From: Actinomycetospora sp. TBRC 11914
GTDB lineage: Bacteria; Actinomycetota; Actinomycetes; Mycobacteriales; Pseudonocardiaceae
Assembly: GCF_012933465.1 (NCBI RefSeq)
Contig: NZ_JABBND010000001.1
Location: forward strand, 372,001-436,000
Length of the DNA: 64,000 nucleotides
Direction of reading: 5' to 3'
Below are positions 46,774 through 54,245 of this stretch, one piece after another; the first letter of the stretch is position 1, and every line of letters begins with the position of its first letter. The notes beneath the pieces are model-generated. The model was not told where the DNA came from. It did no database searches and saw only the letters and a list, made by a program, of their open reading frames with translations. A program made the translations under genes and the position numbers.

Positions 46774-46817
46774 GCAATGGCGCATTCCTCGCGTCCGACG
46801 CGAGGACGGCGCCGTTC
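46774..46817 (+). repeat. Dispersed hairpin repeat, copy 2
   Basis: GCAATGGCGC, then CTCGCGTC-cGACGCGAG inner stem, then GGCGCCGTTC outer arm. The outer arms pair with one or two G-T pairs. It follows the 2OG oxygenase gene by 17 bp and may act as its terminator. Confidence 0.75.
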
Positions 46818-46848
46818 ACCCGTCGCGAGCCCGGCCGGCCTGGCGGGA

Positions 46849-46892
46849 GCAACGGCACATTGCCGGCGTCCGACGCCAGGACGGCGCCGTTC
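46849..46892 (+). repeat. Dispersed hairpin repeat, copy 3
   Basis: GCAACGGCAC, inner stem GGCGTC-cGACGCC, then GGCGCCGTTC. It lies exactly 75 bp after copy 2, with the same last 15 bases and a changed but still paired inner stem. Confidence 0.75.
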
Positions 46893-46933
46893 GCCCATGG
46901 GACCGACCCCGGAGATCGGGGACCATCGAGGAC

Positions 46934-47113
46934 ATGGCGTGGGACTGGGTGGGAGGACGACGACACCCGGGCGGAGACGGCGGAGGCGCTCGCCGGCGCG
47001 TCCCCCACGGCCGGTACGTCCCCATGCCCGGCGACCACCTCTCCGCCCTCGGCGAGCCGGCCCTGCAGACCGCGATCGAGCGCTTCCCCGCCGACGACCC
47101 CGCGCCGCAATGA
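46934..47113 (+). CDS. Doubtful or decayed small ORF
   Basis: ATG 46934 opens a 59-codon frame ending GEPALQTAIERFPADDPAPQ, which looks like real protein, while the middle of that frame (Gly/Arg-rich) does not. In the middle section another frame reads EDDDTRAETAEALAGASP, which looks more protein-like. Two compensating shifts would make one sensible small acidic protein. I treat it as a possible decayed gene, and no family is recognised. Confidence 0.3.
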   Translation: MAWDWVGGRRHPGGDGGGARRRVPHGRYVPMPGDHLSALGEPALQTAIERFPADDPAPQ

Positions 47114-47130
47114 CACGCACGCCCAGAATG

Positions 47131-47159
47131 TTGACTGCACTATCCAGATACCGTATGCA
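47131..47159 (+). promoter_or_regulatory. Possible promoter of ANTAR gene
   Basis: TTGACT (47131-47136), 17-bp spacer, TATGCA (47154-47159), about 33 bp before the start at 47192, in a stretch that is A/T-rich for this genome. Confidence 0.4.
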
Positions 47160-47191
47160 GTGGCCATCATCCGCAATTCGAGGCGGTGCCG

Positions 47192-47653
47192 ATGGCGACC
47201 GATCGGTTGAGCGATCTGGAAGTCCTGCTGGTGGCGTCGGGGATTCTCATGGAGCGCCACCACCTCGGCGTTCCCCAGGCGCTGCACCGGATCACGGAAG
47301 CGGCCGTCCGCTCCGGGCGGGACTTCCGGGCCACCGCGTACGCCGTCGTGACCGGCCACGACGACGAGGAGGGCGGCGCGACCGAGCCGGAATGGGTCCG
47401 CGCGGCGGTCATCGGCGCCACCGAGCACGACGGTGCCGCAGAAGCGGCCGCCGTCGCCGTCGGGGTGCTGGTGGAACGCCACCGACTACCGTTCCCCGAA
47501 GCCGCCGCCACGTGGGCCGAGCACCTGCGCACCTCTGGGGAATCGCCCGTCGTGAGCGCCTGGCGGCTGGTGAACGGTTCGGGAGGATTCACCGAGCCCG
47601 AGATCCCGTCCCAGGGCTCCGCGGTCACCGCCGATAGAACGCCGGGACCTTGA
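47192..47653 (+). CDS. ANTAR-like protein with two similar halves
   Basis: A 153-residue protein. Residues about 5-45 (LEVLLVASGILMERHHLGVPQALHRITEAA) match the ANTAR helix pattern, in which ILMERH-type motifs are typical. A second similar stretch occurs at about 88-125 (AAAVAVGVLVERHRLPFPEA). No GAF, PAS or receiver domain is attached. ATG 47192 is chosen because GAGG lies eight bases upstream; GTG 47186 is possible. Its 3-prime end overlaps the convergent zinc-ribbon gene by 29 bp. Likely an RNA-binding antiterminator. Confidence 0.65.
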   Translation: MATDRLSDLEVLLVASGILMERHHLGVPQALHRITEAAVRSGRDFRATAYAVVTGHDDEEGGATEPEWVRAAVIGATEHDGAAEAAAVAVGVLVERHRLPFPEAAATWAEHLRTSGESPVVSAWRLVNGSGGFTEPEIPSQGSAVTADRTPGP

Positions 47654-47828
47654 CGTCGGTGCCGCACACCGGGCAGGTCCGGCGCTCGCGGTCACCGTCC
47701 TCGATCAGCACCCCCGGCGGGAACGTCCTGCGCCGGCCGCGGCACCGGGGGCTCGGGCAGATCAGCTCCTGGTGCCACACGACGTGACCCGACGCCGGCT
47801 CGTGGCCGTGCTCGTCGGGGTCACCCAT
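47625..47828 (-). CDS. Small zinc-ribbon protein
   Basis: A 67-residue protein with two Cys pairs, ICPSPRCRG and RTCPVCGTDVKVP, separated by about 25 residues, as in zinc ribbons. His-rich N-terminus (EHGHEPASGHVVWHQ). ATG 47828. It overlaps the end of the ANTAR-like gene antisense, which lowers certainty. Function unknown. Confidence 0.55.
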   Translation of the reverse strand: MGDPDEHGHEPASGHVVWHQELICPSPRCRGRRRTFPPGVLIEDGDRERRTCPVCGTDVKVPAFYRR

Positions 47829-48055
47829 CGCTGATCAGCCCTCTCCGCCACGGCCCGCTCCCGCGCGGCGCGGTGCGTCGGTGTGCAGCCGTCAACGACC
47901 TCGGCCGACCCCGTGGTGCGGGGCCCACCGCGACACGCGGGGAGGTTGGGCCGAGCGCCGCGCCCGGACCGGCACCCGGCCGAACACCCTCGGAAGCACG
48001 CGGTACCGACCGGGCCCCTACCGGCGGCGGACGCGACCCGAGGAGGATCCCGTCC

Positions 48056-48610
48056 GTGGACACGTTGCTGATCTCGGGCAGCACCCGGAGCGGCTCGACG
48101 AACACCGCGGCGCTCCGGACGGTGCACGCGCTCGCGCCGCCCGAGCTCGACACCGCGATCTTCGACGGGCTCGCGGCGCTGCCCGCGTTCAACCCCGACG
48201 ACGACCACGAGCCGCTGCCCGCGCCCGTCGCCCGTCTCCGGGCCGCCGTCCACGACGCGGACGCCCTGCTCTTCTGCACGCCCGAGTACGCCGGCGCCCT
48301 GCCCGGGGCGTTCAAGAACCTCCTCGACTGGACCGTCGGGGACGCCGATCCCCGGTCGATCAGCGGCAAGCCGGTCGGGTGGCTCAACGTCGCGGGGCCG
48401 GCCGCACCGAGCGGCGGCGCCGACGCGCACGCCTCCCTGGCGAGGGTGCTCGGCTACGTCGGAGCCCACGTCGTCGAGGACGCGTGCCTGCGGCTCCCAC
48501 TGACCCGCGACGCGGTGGGCGACGACGGCCTCGTCGGCGACGAGGTCGCCCGGGCCGCCGCCCTCGGGGCGCTGCGGGCGCTCCGCGACGCCGCACGACC
48601 CGAGTCGTGA
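48056..48610 (+). CDS. NADPH-dependent FMN reductase
   Basis: A 184-residue flavodoxin-like protein. LLISGSTRSGSTNTAAL is the FMN phosphate loop and LFCTPEYAGALPGAFKNLLDW the second FMN motif, both close to the azoreductase/chromate reductase family. GTG 48056 has AGGAGG nine bases upstream. Its stop overlaps a very short ORF that in turn overlaps the molybdopterin oxidoreductase gene, so flavin reductase and molybdoenzyme may cooperate. Confidence 0.88.
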   Translation: MDTLLISGSTRSGSTNTAALRTVHALAPPELDTAIFDGLAALPAFNPDDDHEPLPAPVARLRAAVHDADALLFCTPEYAGALPGAFKNLLDWTVGDADPRSISGKPVGWLNVAGPAAPSGGADAHASLARVLGYVGAHVVEDACLRLPLTRDAVGDDGLVGDEVARAAALGALRALRDAARPES

Positions 48611-48690
48611 CCCCCGCCGCCGTGGACCCGGCCGCCGTGGACCCGGCCGCCGTGAACCCGGCCGATGCCCACCACGAAGGCCCGGCGTGA
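48607..48690 (+). CDS. 27-codon coupled minigene with 15-bp repeats
   Basis: GTG 48607 overlaps the FMN reductase stop by four bases, and the TGA at 48688-48690 overlaps the GTG of the next gene in the same way. The peptide consists largely of three AAVDP/AAVNP repeats (15-bp DNA repeat GCCGCCGTGGACCCG). It may simply be a translational bridge created by repeat expansion. Confidence 0.4.
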   Translation: MTPAAVDPAAVDPAAVNPADAHHEGPA

Positions 48691-50288
48691 CCACCGACCT
48701 CGAGCCGCCGGCCGAACGGGCGCCGGAAGCCCCCGGGCCGGTCCTGTCGCGGCGGGTCGCCGCCGCCCTCGGCGTGCTCGCCGTGGCGCTCGCCCTCGGC
48801 GTCGGCGACCTCGTCGCGGCGCTCGTGTCCCCGCCGTCCTCGCCGCTCCTCGCGGTCGGCGACCAGGCGATCCGACTGACCCCGGAGTGGCTCAAGGACG
48901 CCGCGGTGGGCGCCTTCGGGGTGCACGACAAGCAGGTGCTGCTCGCCGGCATGGCCGTCGTGATCACCGGCGTCGCCGTCGCCGGCGGGCTCGCGTCCCG
49001 ACGCTCCCCGTTCCCGGCCCTCGCGCTCGTCGTCGTACTCGGGCTGGTCAGCGTGACGTGCGCGCTCGCTGAGCCGTCGGTGACGCCCGCCTACCTCGTC
49101 GCCCCGTGCGCGGCCCTCGTCGCCGGAGCGGCGGCCGCCGCCGGGCTGCACGCGCTCGCCCGCCGGGCGGCCACGGCCAGGGTCACTGCAGCCACGGCCG
49201 CGACGGGCACCGCCCGGGCCGTCCGCGCCGACGATGCCCGCCGGCACCTCCTGCTCGGGATGGCGGCCGCGCTCGTCGGCGCCGGCATCACGGGGTACCT
49301 CGGGCGCCGGCTCGCCGCGGCGGCCGCCGTCGAGGCCTCCCGCGACGCCGTGGGTCCGCTGCCCACCCCGGCCGCACCGCCCGCGGGCGCCGACTTCGCG
49401 TCCTCCGGGGGCCCGCGGTGGCTCACCGCGAACGCCGACTTCTACCGGATCGACACCGCGCTGCAGGTCCCGCAGCTCTCGACGGCGGACTACCGGTTGC
49501 GGATCCACGGCCTGGTCGACCGGGAGATCGTCCTGGACTACGACGACCTCCGCCGCCGCGCCCGCCTCCAGGCGCCGGTCACGCTCACCTGCGTGTCGAA
49601 CGAGGTGGGCGGCGACCTCGTCTCCAACGCCGTCTTCGTCGGCGTGCCGCTGCGCGACCTGCTGGCCGAGGCCGGGGTGCACGACGGGGGCGACCAGATC
49701 GCCTCGACCAGCGTCGACGGCTTCACGACGGGGACCCCCGTCGCAGCCTGCACCGACGGCCGCGACGCCATGCTCGCGCTCGGGATGAACGGGCAGCCGC
49801 TGCCGATCGAGCACGGCTTCCCGGTGCGGATGGTCGTGCCCGGGCTCTACGGCTACGTGTCCGCGTGCAAGTGGATCACCGACATGGAGCTCACGACCTA
49901 CGACGCCTTCCAGTCCTACTGGCAGCAGCGCGGCTGGTCGGCCCGGGCCCCGATCAAGACCCAGTCCCGCATCGACGTGCCGCGCGACGGCGCCCGGGTG
50001 CCGGCCGGGCGGGTCACCGTGGCCGGCACGGCGTGGGCGCAGCACCGGGGGATCGTGCACGTCGAGGTCCGCGCCGACGCGGGGCCCTGGCAGACGGCCG
50101 AGCTCGCCACCGACGTCTCGGTCGACACCTGGCGGATGTGGCGCGCGGTGCTCGTTCTCCCGCCCGGCGCCCGCTCCCTGCAGGTCCGCGCCACCGACGC
50201 GACCGGCGCCACCCAGGACCCGACGCCGGCCCCACCCGACCCCGACGGTGCCACCGGCTGGCACACCGTCGCGGTCACCGCGGTCTGA
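48687..50288 (+). CDS. Membrane-bound molybdopterin oxidoreductase (sulfite-oxidase/YedY-like)
   Basis: A 533-residue protein. The N-terminal 220 residues hold about five hydrophobic segments (for example VAAALGVLAVALALGVGDLV, VLLAGMAVVITGVAVAGGLA). The Moco domain (about 255-430) has the Mo-ligand Cys in APVTLTCVSNEVGGD and the block PVRMVVPGLYGYVSACKWI. A C-terminal Ig-like dimerisation domain follows (about 435-530). Actinobacterial proteins of this type face the outside and are of unknown substrate. GTG 48687 is coupled to the minigene. Confidence 0.88.
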   Translation: MTTDLEPPAERAPEAPGPVLSRRVAAALGVLAVALALGVGDLVAALVSPPSSPLLAVGDQAIRLTPEWLKDAAVGAFGVHDKQVLLAGMAVVITGVAVAGGLASRRSPFPALALVVVLGLVSVTCALAEPSVTPAYLVAPCAALVAGAAAAAGLHALARRAATARVTAATAATGTARAVRADDARRHLLLGMAAALVGAGITGYLGRRLAAAAAVEASRDAVGPLPTPAAPPAGADFASSGGPRWLTANADFYRIDTALQVPQLSTADYRLRIHGLVDREIVLDYDDLRRRARLQAPVTLTCVSNEVGGDLVSNAVFVGVPLRDLLAEAGVHDGGDQIASTSVDGFTTGTPVAACTDGRDAMLALGMNGQPLPIEHGFPVRMVVPGLYGYVSACKWITDMELTTYDAFQSYWQQRGWSARAPIKTQSRIDVPRDGARVPAGRVTVAGTAWAQHRGIVHVEVRADAGPWQTAELATDVSVDTWRMWRAVLVLPPGARSLQVRATDATGATQDPTPAPPDPDGATGWHTVAVTAV

Positions 50289-50303
50289 CTCACCGCCGCC
50301 TGC

Positions 50304-50744
50304 TCAGGCGTCCTCGGGGGAGAGCCGGGCGCGCAGGAGGACCGAGGTCCCGTCGCGGTCGTGGCGGATGGCGACCTCGTCGACGTGGGTGTTCATGAGG
50401 ATGATCCCGCGGCCGTGCCGGGCCGGGCGTCCGGTCGCGTCGTGCTCGAGGTCGGTGCTCGTGGGCTCCGTCCACAGCCCGTGGTCGGCGACCGTGACGA
50501 CGACGTCGCTCTCGTCGAGGACCATCGTGAGGTCGATGGTGGCGGGCCCCGTGACCGCGGCGCCCTCGGGATAGGCGTGCGCGACGACGTTGTCGATCGC
50601 CTCGCTGACCGCGAGCACCATGCCGTGCGACACGTCGTCCGGGACCTTCGAGGAGTCGAGCCACGTCCGCACGGCCTCGCGGATGTGCGCGGACTCCCCG
50701 GCGTCGGCGGGATAACTGATTCTCTCGAACTCGACGGCGTCCAC
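50304..50744 (-). CDS. RsbW-like serine-protein kinase / ATP-binding anti-sigma regulator
   Basis: A 146-residue HATPase_c_2 protein. AVSEAIDNVVAHAYPEG is the N-box, VADHGLWTEP the G1 box, and RHGRGIILMNTHVDEVAI the G2 box. It starts VDAVEFERISYPAD. GTG 50744 has GGAGG seven bases upstream. Such proteins bind and inhibit stress sigma factors or phosphorylate STAS antagonists. No STAS or sigma partner is adjacent; the sigma factor at 44807 is ECF-type and not an expected target. Confidence 0.85.
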   Translation of the reverse strand: MDAVEFERISYPADAGESAHIREAVRTWLDSSKVPDDVSHGMVLAVSEAIDNVVAHAYPEGAAVTGPATIDLTMVLDESDVVVTVADHGLWTEPTSTDLEHDATGRPARHGRGIILMNTHVDEVAIRHDRDGTSVLLRARLSPEDA

Positions 50745-50842
50745 CGTCTGCCTCCAGTCGGCCTGCCCTCGAAGTCGTCGGGTTTCTCGTCGTGATCGGT
50801 CCAGCAGGCCGCTCACGGTCGTGTAACCGTTCGGGACGCGGG

Positions 50843-51685
50843 CTACGCGCCCGGTCGGATTCCTCGGCTGTCCGGACCCGTCGCGAACACCGGCCAGCCG
50901 ATCTCGGTGCGCCACGCGGCGGCGTCGTCGGTGTCGGGCGGGCCGACCAGGTAGGTCTCGTGGACCGGGCCGTCGACGACGAGCGCGTGCTCGGCGAGGT
51001 GGGCGCCGAGCGCGCCGTAGGTGAGGTCGATGTCGTCGTGCGGGCCGTGGTGCACCGTCACGGCGAGCTCGCGCGCGCCGAGGTCGACCGGGTGGACGCG
51101 CCCGGCGCGCACGTCGACGTCGGTGGGCACGAACACGACGGCGTGGCCCGCTCCGTCGGTGAACAGCGCGTTGTCGTAGAGCCCGCCGGGCGGTCCGGCG
51201 CGGTGGGCTCCGGCGGCCGCGACGGCCGCGTCGATCTCCGCCGTGGCGGCCCCGTACCAGTCCAGGACGTCGTCGAGGGCGACGTCGCCCTCGACCGCCG
51301 TCACCCGCCGGGCCGGCTCCCGCCGGTGGACGACCTCGAGCCGGGGCGGGTCGGGCGCGAGGAGCCGCTGCAGCGCGCCGACGGCGTCGGTGGTCGCGGC
51401 CAGGCGCTGCTCGAGGCGCCGGAGGTGCTCGGCGATCAGCGCGGAGCGCTCATCGACGTCACCGGTGGCGAGCAGGCGGGCGACGTCGCGCACGGGCATG
51501 TCGAGGTCGCGGAACCGGCGGATGACCTGTGCGGTCGGGACCTGCCGCGTCGAGTAGTACCGGTACCCCGAGTGCGGGTCGATCCGCTCGGGCTCGAGCA
51601 GCCCGGCCTCGTGGTAGTGGCGCAGCGTCTTCACGCTCAGGTGCGTCACCGTGGCGAACTCGCCGATGCTCAACCACGCGCTCAC
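50843..51685 (-). CDS. MerR family regulator with GyrI-like effector domain
   Basis: A 280-residue regulator. The N-terminal MerR helix-turn-helix is LSIGEFATVTHLSVKTLRHYHEAGLL with SGYRYY. A dimerisation coiled coil follows (about 75-115). A GyrI-like multidrug-binding domain occupies about 125-275. GTG 51685 is chosen because the upstream extension lacks protein character. It is divergent from the SnoaL-like gene at 51735 with only 49 bp between. Confidence 0.9.
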   Translation of the reverse strand: MSAWLSIGEFATVTHLSVKTLRHYHEAGLLEPERIDPHSGYRYYSTRQVPTAQVIRRFRDLDMPVRDVARLLATGDVDERSALIAEHLRRLEQRLAATTDAVGALQRLLAPDPPRLEVVHRREPARRVTAVEGDVALDDVLDWYGAATAEIDAAVAAAGAHRAGPPGGLYDNALFTDGAGHAVVFVPTDVDVRAGRVHPVDLGARELAVTVHHGPHDDIDLTYGALGAHLAEHALVVDGPVHETYLVGPPDTDDAAAWRTEIGWPVFATGPDSRGIRPGA

Positions 51686-51734
51686 GACGACGAGCCTGGA
51701 CCCTCCCCCGGCGGGAGACCCCAGCGTGGTCGCC

Positions 51735-52058
51735 ATGACCACGACCCAGGACCTCGTCACCCGCTACTTCGTCCTCGCCGCCGCGGAGGACCTCGAGGCG
51801 TACTTCGCCCAGTTCGCCGACGACGCCGTCGTCGAGGACGAGGGTCACGTCCACCGCGGCATCGGAGCCGTCCGCGCCTGGCGCACGTCCGTGCCCCCGG
51901 TGACCTACGACGTCCGCGACGTCGAGCCGACCGCCGACGGCCACCGGGCCCTCGTCGTCATCAGCGGCGACTTCCCCGGCAGCCCGGTGACGCTCGCCTT
52001 CGCGTTCGGCCACGACGGCGAGCGGATCCGGACCCTGACGATCCGGCCGGTCGGCTAG
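51735..52058 (+). CDS. SnoaL-like/NTF2-fold protein
   Basis: A 107-residue protein of the SnoaL-like fold: LVTRYFVLAAAEDLEAYFAQFADDAVVEDEGHVHRGIGAVRAW is characteristic. Members are isomerases, hydrolases or ligand-binding proteins. It is probably controlled by the divergent MerR gene; CTCCC-ccggc-GGGAG lies in the shared promoter region near 51703-51718. Its stop overlaps the convergent SDR gene by four bases. Confidence 0.82.
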   Translation: MTTTQDLVTRYFVLAAAEDLEAYFAQFADDAVVEDEGHVHRGIGAVRAWRTSVPPVTYDVRDVEPTADGHRALVVISGDFPGSPVTLAFAFGHDGERIRTLTIRPVG

Positions 52059-52879
52059 AACTCGTCGACGAAGAAGTCCAGCTCGAGGTCCTCGCCGCCG
52101 CCGTAGGGCGAGAGGTCCGTCGTCCCCGCCCGGCGGAGGGCCTCGACGTCGAGGAACACCTCCCCGGTGGGGCGCTGCGGGTCGGTGAGCAGGGCGACCG
52201 CGGCATCGCCCATGATCTCCGGCGAGCGGGCCCGGCGGGAGGCGGCGTCGCCCCCGAGGAGGTTCTGCACGGCGGCGGTGGAGATCGTCGTCTGCGGCCA
52301 CAGGCAGTTGGCGCGCACCCCGCGGTCGGCGAACTCGGCGGCGAAGCCGAGGGTCAGCAGCGTCATGCCGTACTTCGACAGCGCGTACGACGGGAACTTG
52401 CCCAGCCACTCCGGCGCGAGGTTGATCGGCGGCCCGAGCGTGACGATCTGCGGGTCCTCGGACGAGAACAGGTGCGGCAGCGCGGCCCGGGTGAGCTGGA
52501 AGGTGCCCTTGGAGTTGATCTGCTGCATGAGGTCGTAGCGCTTCGGGGTCAGCTCGAGCGTGCCCGTGAGGTTCAGCGCGGAGGCGTTGTTGACGACGAT
52601 GTCGACGCCGCCGAAGCGCTCGGCCGCCGTCTCGACGGCGCGGGTGACGTCCTCCTCCTCGCGCACGTCCCCGACGACGGCGACCGCCTGGCCCCCCGCC
52701 TGCTCGATCTCCTCGACCGCGGTGTGGACGGTGCCGGGCAGGCGCGGGTCGGGCTGGTCGGTCTTGGCGAGCAGGACGGCGTTCGCACCGGCCCTCGCGG
52801 CCGCCAGGAGGATGGCCAGCCCGATGCCGCGGCTCCCGCCGGACATGACGATCGTGCGGCCCTTCAGCGATGCGCTCAC
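52055..52879 (-). CDS. SDR oxidoreductase (HSDL2-like)
   Basis: A 274-residue short-chain dehydrogenase. IVMSGGSRGIGLAILLAAARAGAN is the cofactor loop, VVNNASALNL the NNA motif, and SYALSKYGMTLLTLGFAAEF the YxxxK catalytic motif, all intact. LGPPINLAP occupies the position of the usual catalytic Ser region. The IxLxxPP and C-terminal features resemble the hydroxysteroid-dehydrogenase-like 2 group. ATG 52879. The substrate is unknown. Confidence 0.9.
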   Translation of the reverse strand: MSASLKGRTIVMSGGSRGIGLAILLAAARAGANAVLLAKTDQPDPRLPGTVHTAVEEIEQAGGQAVAVVGDVREEEDVTRAVETAAERFGGVDIVVNNASALNLTGTLELTPKRYDLMQQINSKGTFQLTRAALPHLFSSEDPQIVTLGPPINLAPEWLGKFPSYALSKYGMTLLTLGFAAEFADRGVRANCLWPQTTISTAAVQNLLGGDAASRRARSPEIMGDAAVALLTDPQRPTGEVFLDVEALRRAGTTDLSPYGGGEDLELDFFVDEF

Positions 52880-52979
52880 GGCTTTCCCGCCCTATCGGTA
52901 CTGTCGACGACTCTTCAGTACCGGTGACCGTACCAGCGCAGGACGGTCGAGGGGTTGTGCCTGCCCGTACGGTTCGGTC

Positions 52980-53177
52980 ATGACGGGCGGACCGGGCATG
53001 GGCGGCGACTCGTTCACGAACTTCTCGACGGGGCGAGCGGGTCAGCGCGGTTCCGCCGCGGACCACGAACCGCCGGAACGCCTCCGCCCCTCGCAGCTGG
53101 GCGGGATCGGGACACCGGCGCTGGTCGTGGCGCTGCTCCTGCTCGCCGCCGTCGTGGTCGTCGTGCTCCTGCTCTGA
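52980..53177 (+). CDS. Small tail-anchored membrane protein, 65 aa
   Basis: A polar, Gly-rich N-terminus (MTGGPGMGGDSFTNFSTG) followed by one very hydrophobic C-terminal helix (ALVVALLLLAAVVVVVLLL). ATG 52980 has no clear ribosome-binding site. No family is recognised. Confidence 0.5.
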   Translation: MTGGPGMGGDSFTNFSTGRAGQRGSAADHEPPERLRPSQLGGIGTPALVVALLLLAAVVVVVLLL

Positions 53178-53374
53178 AGCGACCGTCAGAAGACGCCGCG
53201 CAGCCTGACCTGGGGTCCGGCACCGGCGCACCATGACCACCGGGGCGTCATGGTCCAGCGGGCCGGGCGCCGCGACCACCACGTCCCGGTGATCTCCGGC
53301 GCAGGGAGAGCGCCCGCGCGCCCCCCTGGCCGAGGAACGGCGCGCTCCGAGGCCCACGGCGTAGCGTCGCGGAC

Positions 53375-53734
53375 GTGAGCGCGTTCCGGCGACTGGCGGC
53401 CGCGGTGAGCACGGTGGCCCGCCCGGTGGTCGCGTCCTCGTGGGGACGCCGCCTCGTCGGGGGCACCCTCACGGTGATCACCTACCGCGGGCGCCGGTCG
53501 GGCACCGTCCACAGCCTCGTCGTCGGGTACGAGCACGAGGGCGACGAGGTCCGCCTCGGCGTCGCGCTCCCCGACCAGAAGCGGTGGTGGCGCAACTTCA
53601 CCGGCGGAGGCCACCCACTGGCCATCCGGCTCGACGGCGTCGACCGCACCGGTCACGCCGTCGCCCGCCGCGGCGACGACGGCCTGGTCCACCTCACCGT
53701 GCAGCTCGACCCGGCCCAGGGCCGGGCACGCTAG
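53375..53734 (+). CDS. Deazaflavin-dependent-nitroreductase-like small protein
   Basis: A 119-residue split-barrel protein. LTVITYRGRRSGTVHSLVVGYEHEGDEVRL and WWRNFTGGGHPLAIRLDG match the Ddn-like group, although it is shorter than F420-binding Ddn. GTG 53375. It ends at the first base pairs of a strong hairpin. Confidence 0.7.
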   Translation: MSAFRRLAAAVSTVARPVVASSWGRRLVGGTLTVITYRGRRSGTVHSLVVGYEHEGDEVRLGVALPDQKRWWRNFTGGGHPLAIRLDGVDRTGHAVARRGDDGLVHLTVQLDPAQGRAR

Positions 53735-53797
53735 GCAGTTGATCAAGGGAATCGGCACGTCGCACGATGTGCGTGAATCGATGATCAACTGCCTAGC
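53730..53797. terminator. Perfect 16-bp inverted repeat with long loop
   Basis: GCTAGGCAGTTGATCA (53730-53745) and its exact reverse complement (53782-53797) enclose 36 bases that themselves contain GCAC/GTGC pairing. The first arm includes the stop of the upstream gene. It separates that gene from the convergent 72-residue ORF. Confidence 0.6.
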
Positions 53798-53840
53798 GCC
53801 TGCAGCATGGGTCGGGTCGCGCCGGCTCCGGCGCGCCCGC

Positions 53841-54059
53841 TCAGTCGCCGGCGAACGCCGTCCGATGACGCTGCAGGTCGGAGCGCAGGGCCCCGAGGGC
53901 GCCGGCGACCTCGGCGGCGATGCGCTCGGCCTCGAGCTCCCAGCGCCCGGCGCCCGCGTCGACCGCGGTCACCTCGCGCTGCACGAGGGCGTCGAGATGG
54001 GTGAGGAACGTGGCGACGGCGGCGCCACGCGGGGTGAAGGACACGGACGTCTCGGACAC
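53841..54059 (-). CDS. Small protein (72 aa) behind a cysteine leader peptide
   Basis: No family is recognised. The protein begins MSETSVSFTPRGAAVATF and is otherwise a pair of amphipathic helices (LDALVQREVTAVDAGAGRWELEAERIAAEVAGALGALRSDLQ). GTG 54059 (minus strand) follows GAGGAG. The only gene downstream of the leader peptide at 54109-54183, it is likely expressed in response to cysteine or sulfur status. No Cys or metal motif is present. Confidence 0.6.
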   Translation of the reverse strand: MSETSVSFTPRGAAVATFLTHLDALVQREVTAVDAGAGRWELEAERIAAEVAGALGALRSDLQRHRTAFAGD

Positions 54060-54108
54060 AGGGGTCTCCTCGGAGAAGGGGGGGTGCGGTGAGCGGGCGG
54101 CGCGGCGC

Positions 54109-54183
54109 TCACCGACAGGAGGAGGACCAGACACGGCAGAGGTCGACGTGGTCACGCGTGACCAACGTGCCCTCCGGTGCCAT
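54109..54183 (-). CDS. Cysteine-containing leader peptide (24 aa)
   Basis: A 24-codon ORF ending LVTRDHVDLCRVWSSSCR, nearly the same as the leader at 41015-41089 (LVTRDHVDLCRVCSAVCR). TTGACC/TTGTGT promoter hexamers end six bases before the ATG, again predicting a leaderless transcript. It precedes the 72-residue gene at 53841-54059. Confidence 0.78.
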   Translation of the reverse strand: MAPEGTLVTRDHVDLCRVWSSSCR

Positions 54184-54189
54184 AGATCG

Positions 54190-54219
54190 ACACAACCACC
54201 CCGGGTGAGCGCCGGTCAA
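54190..54219 (-). promoter_or_regulatory. Promoter of leader peptide at 54109-54183
   Basis: On the minus strand, TTGACC (54219-54214), an 18-bp spacer and TTGTGT (54195-54190). The surrounding sequence (GGTGGTTGTGTC and CCGGCTTGACCGG) is shared with the promoter at 41097-41125. Confidence 0.55.
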
Positions 54220-54245
54220 GCCGGTGTGACGGGCGCTCACCCTCC

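Noticed and set aside
48687-50288. Secretion signal of Tat type on the molybdoenzyme
   Set aside because: The N-terminus has several membrane segments and no clear twin-arginine motif followed by a single hydrophobic stretch, so a simple Tat-exported protein is not supported.
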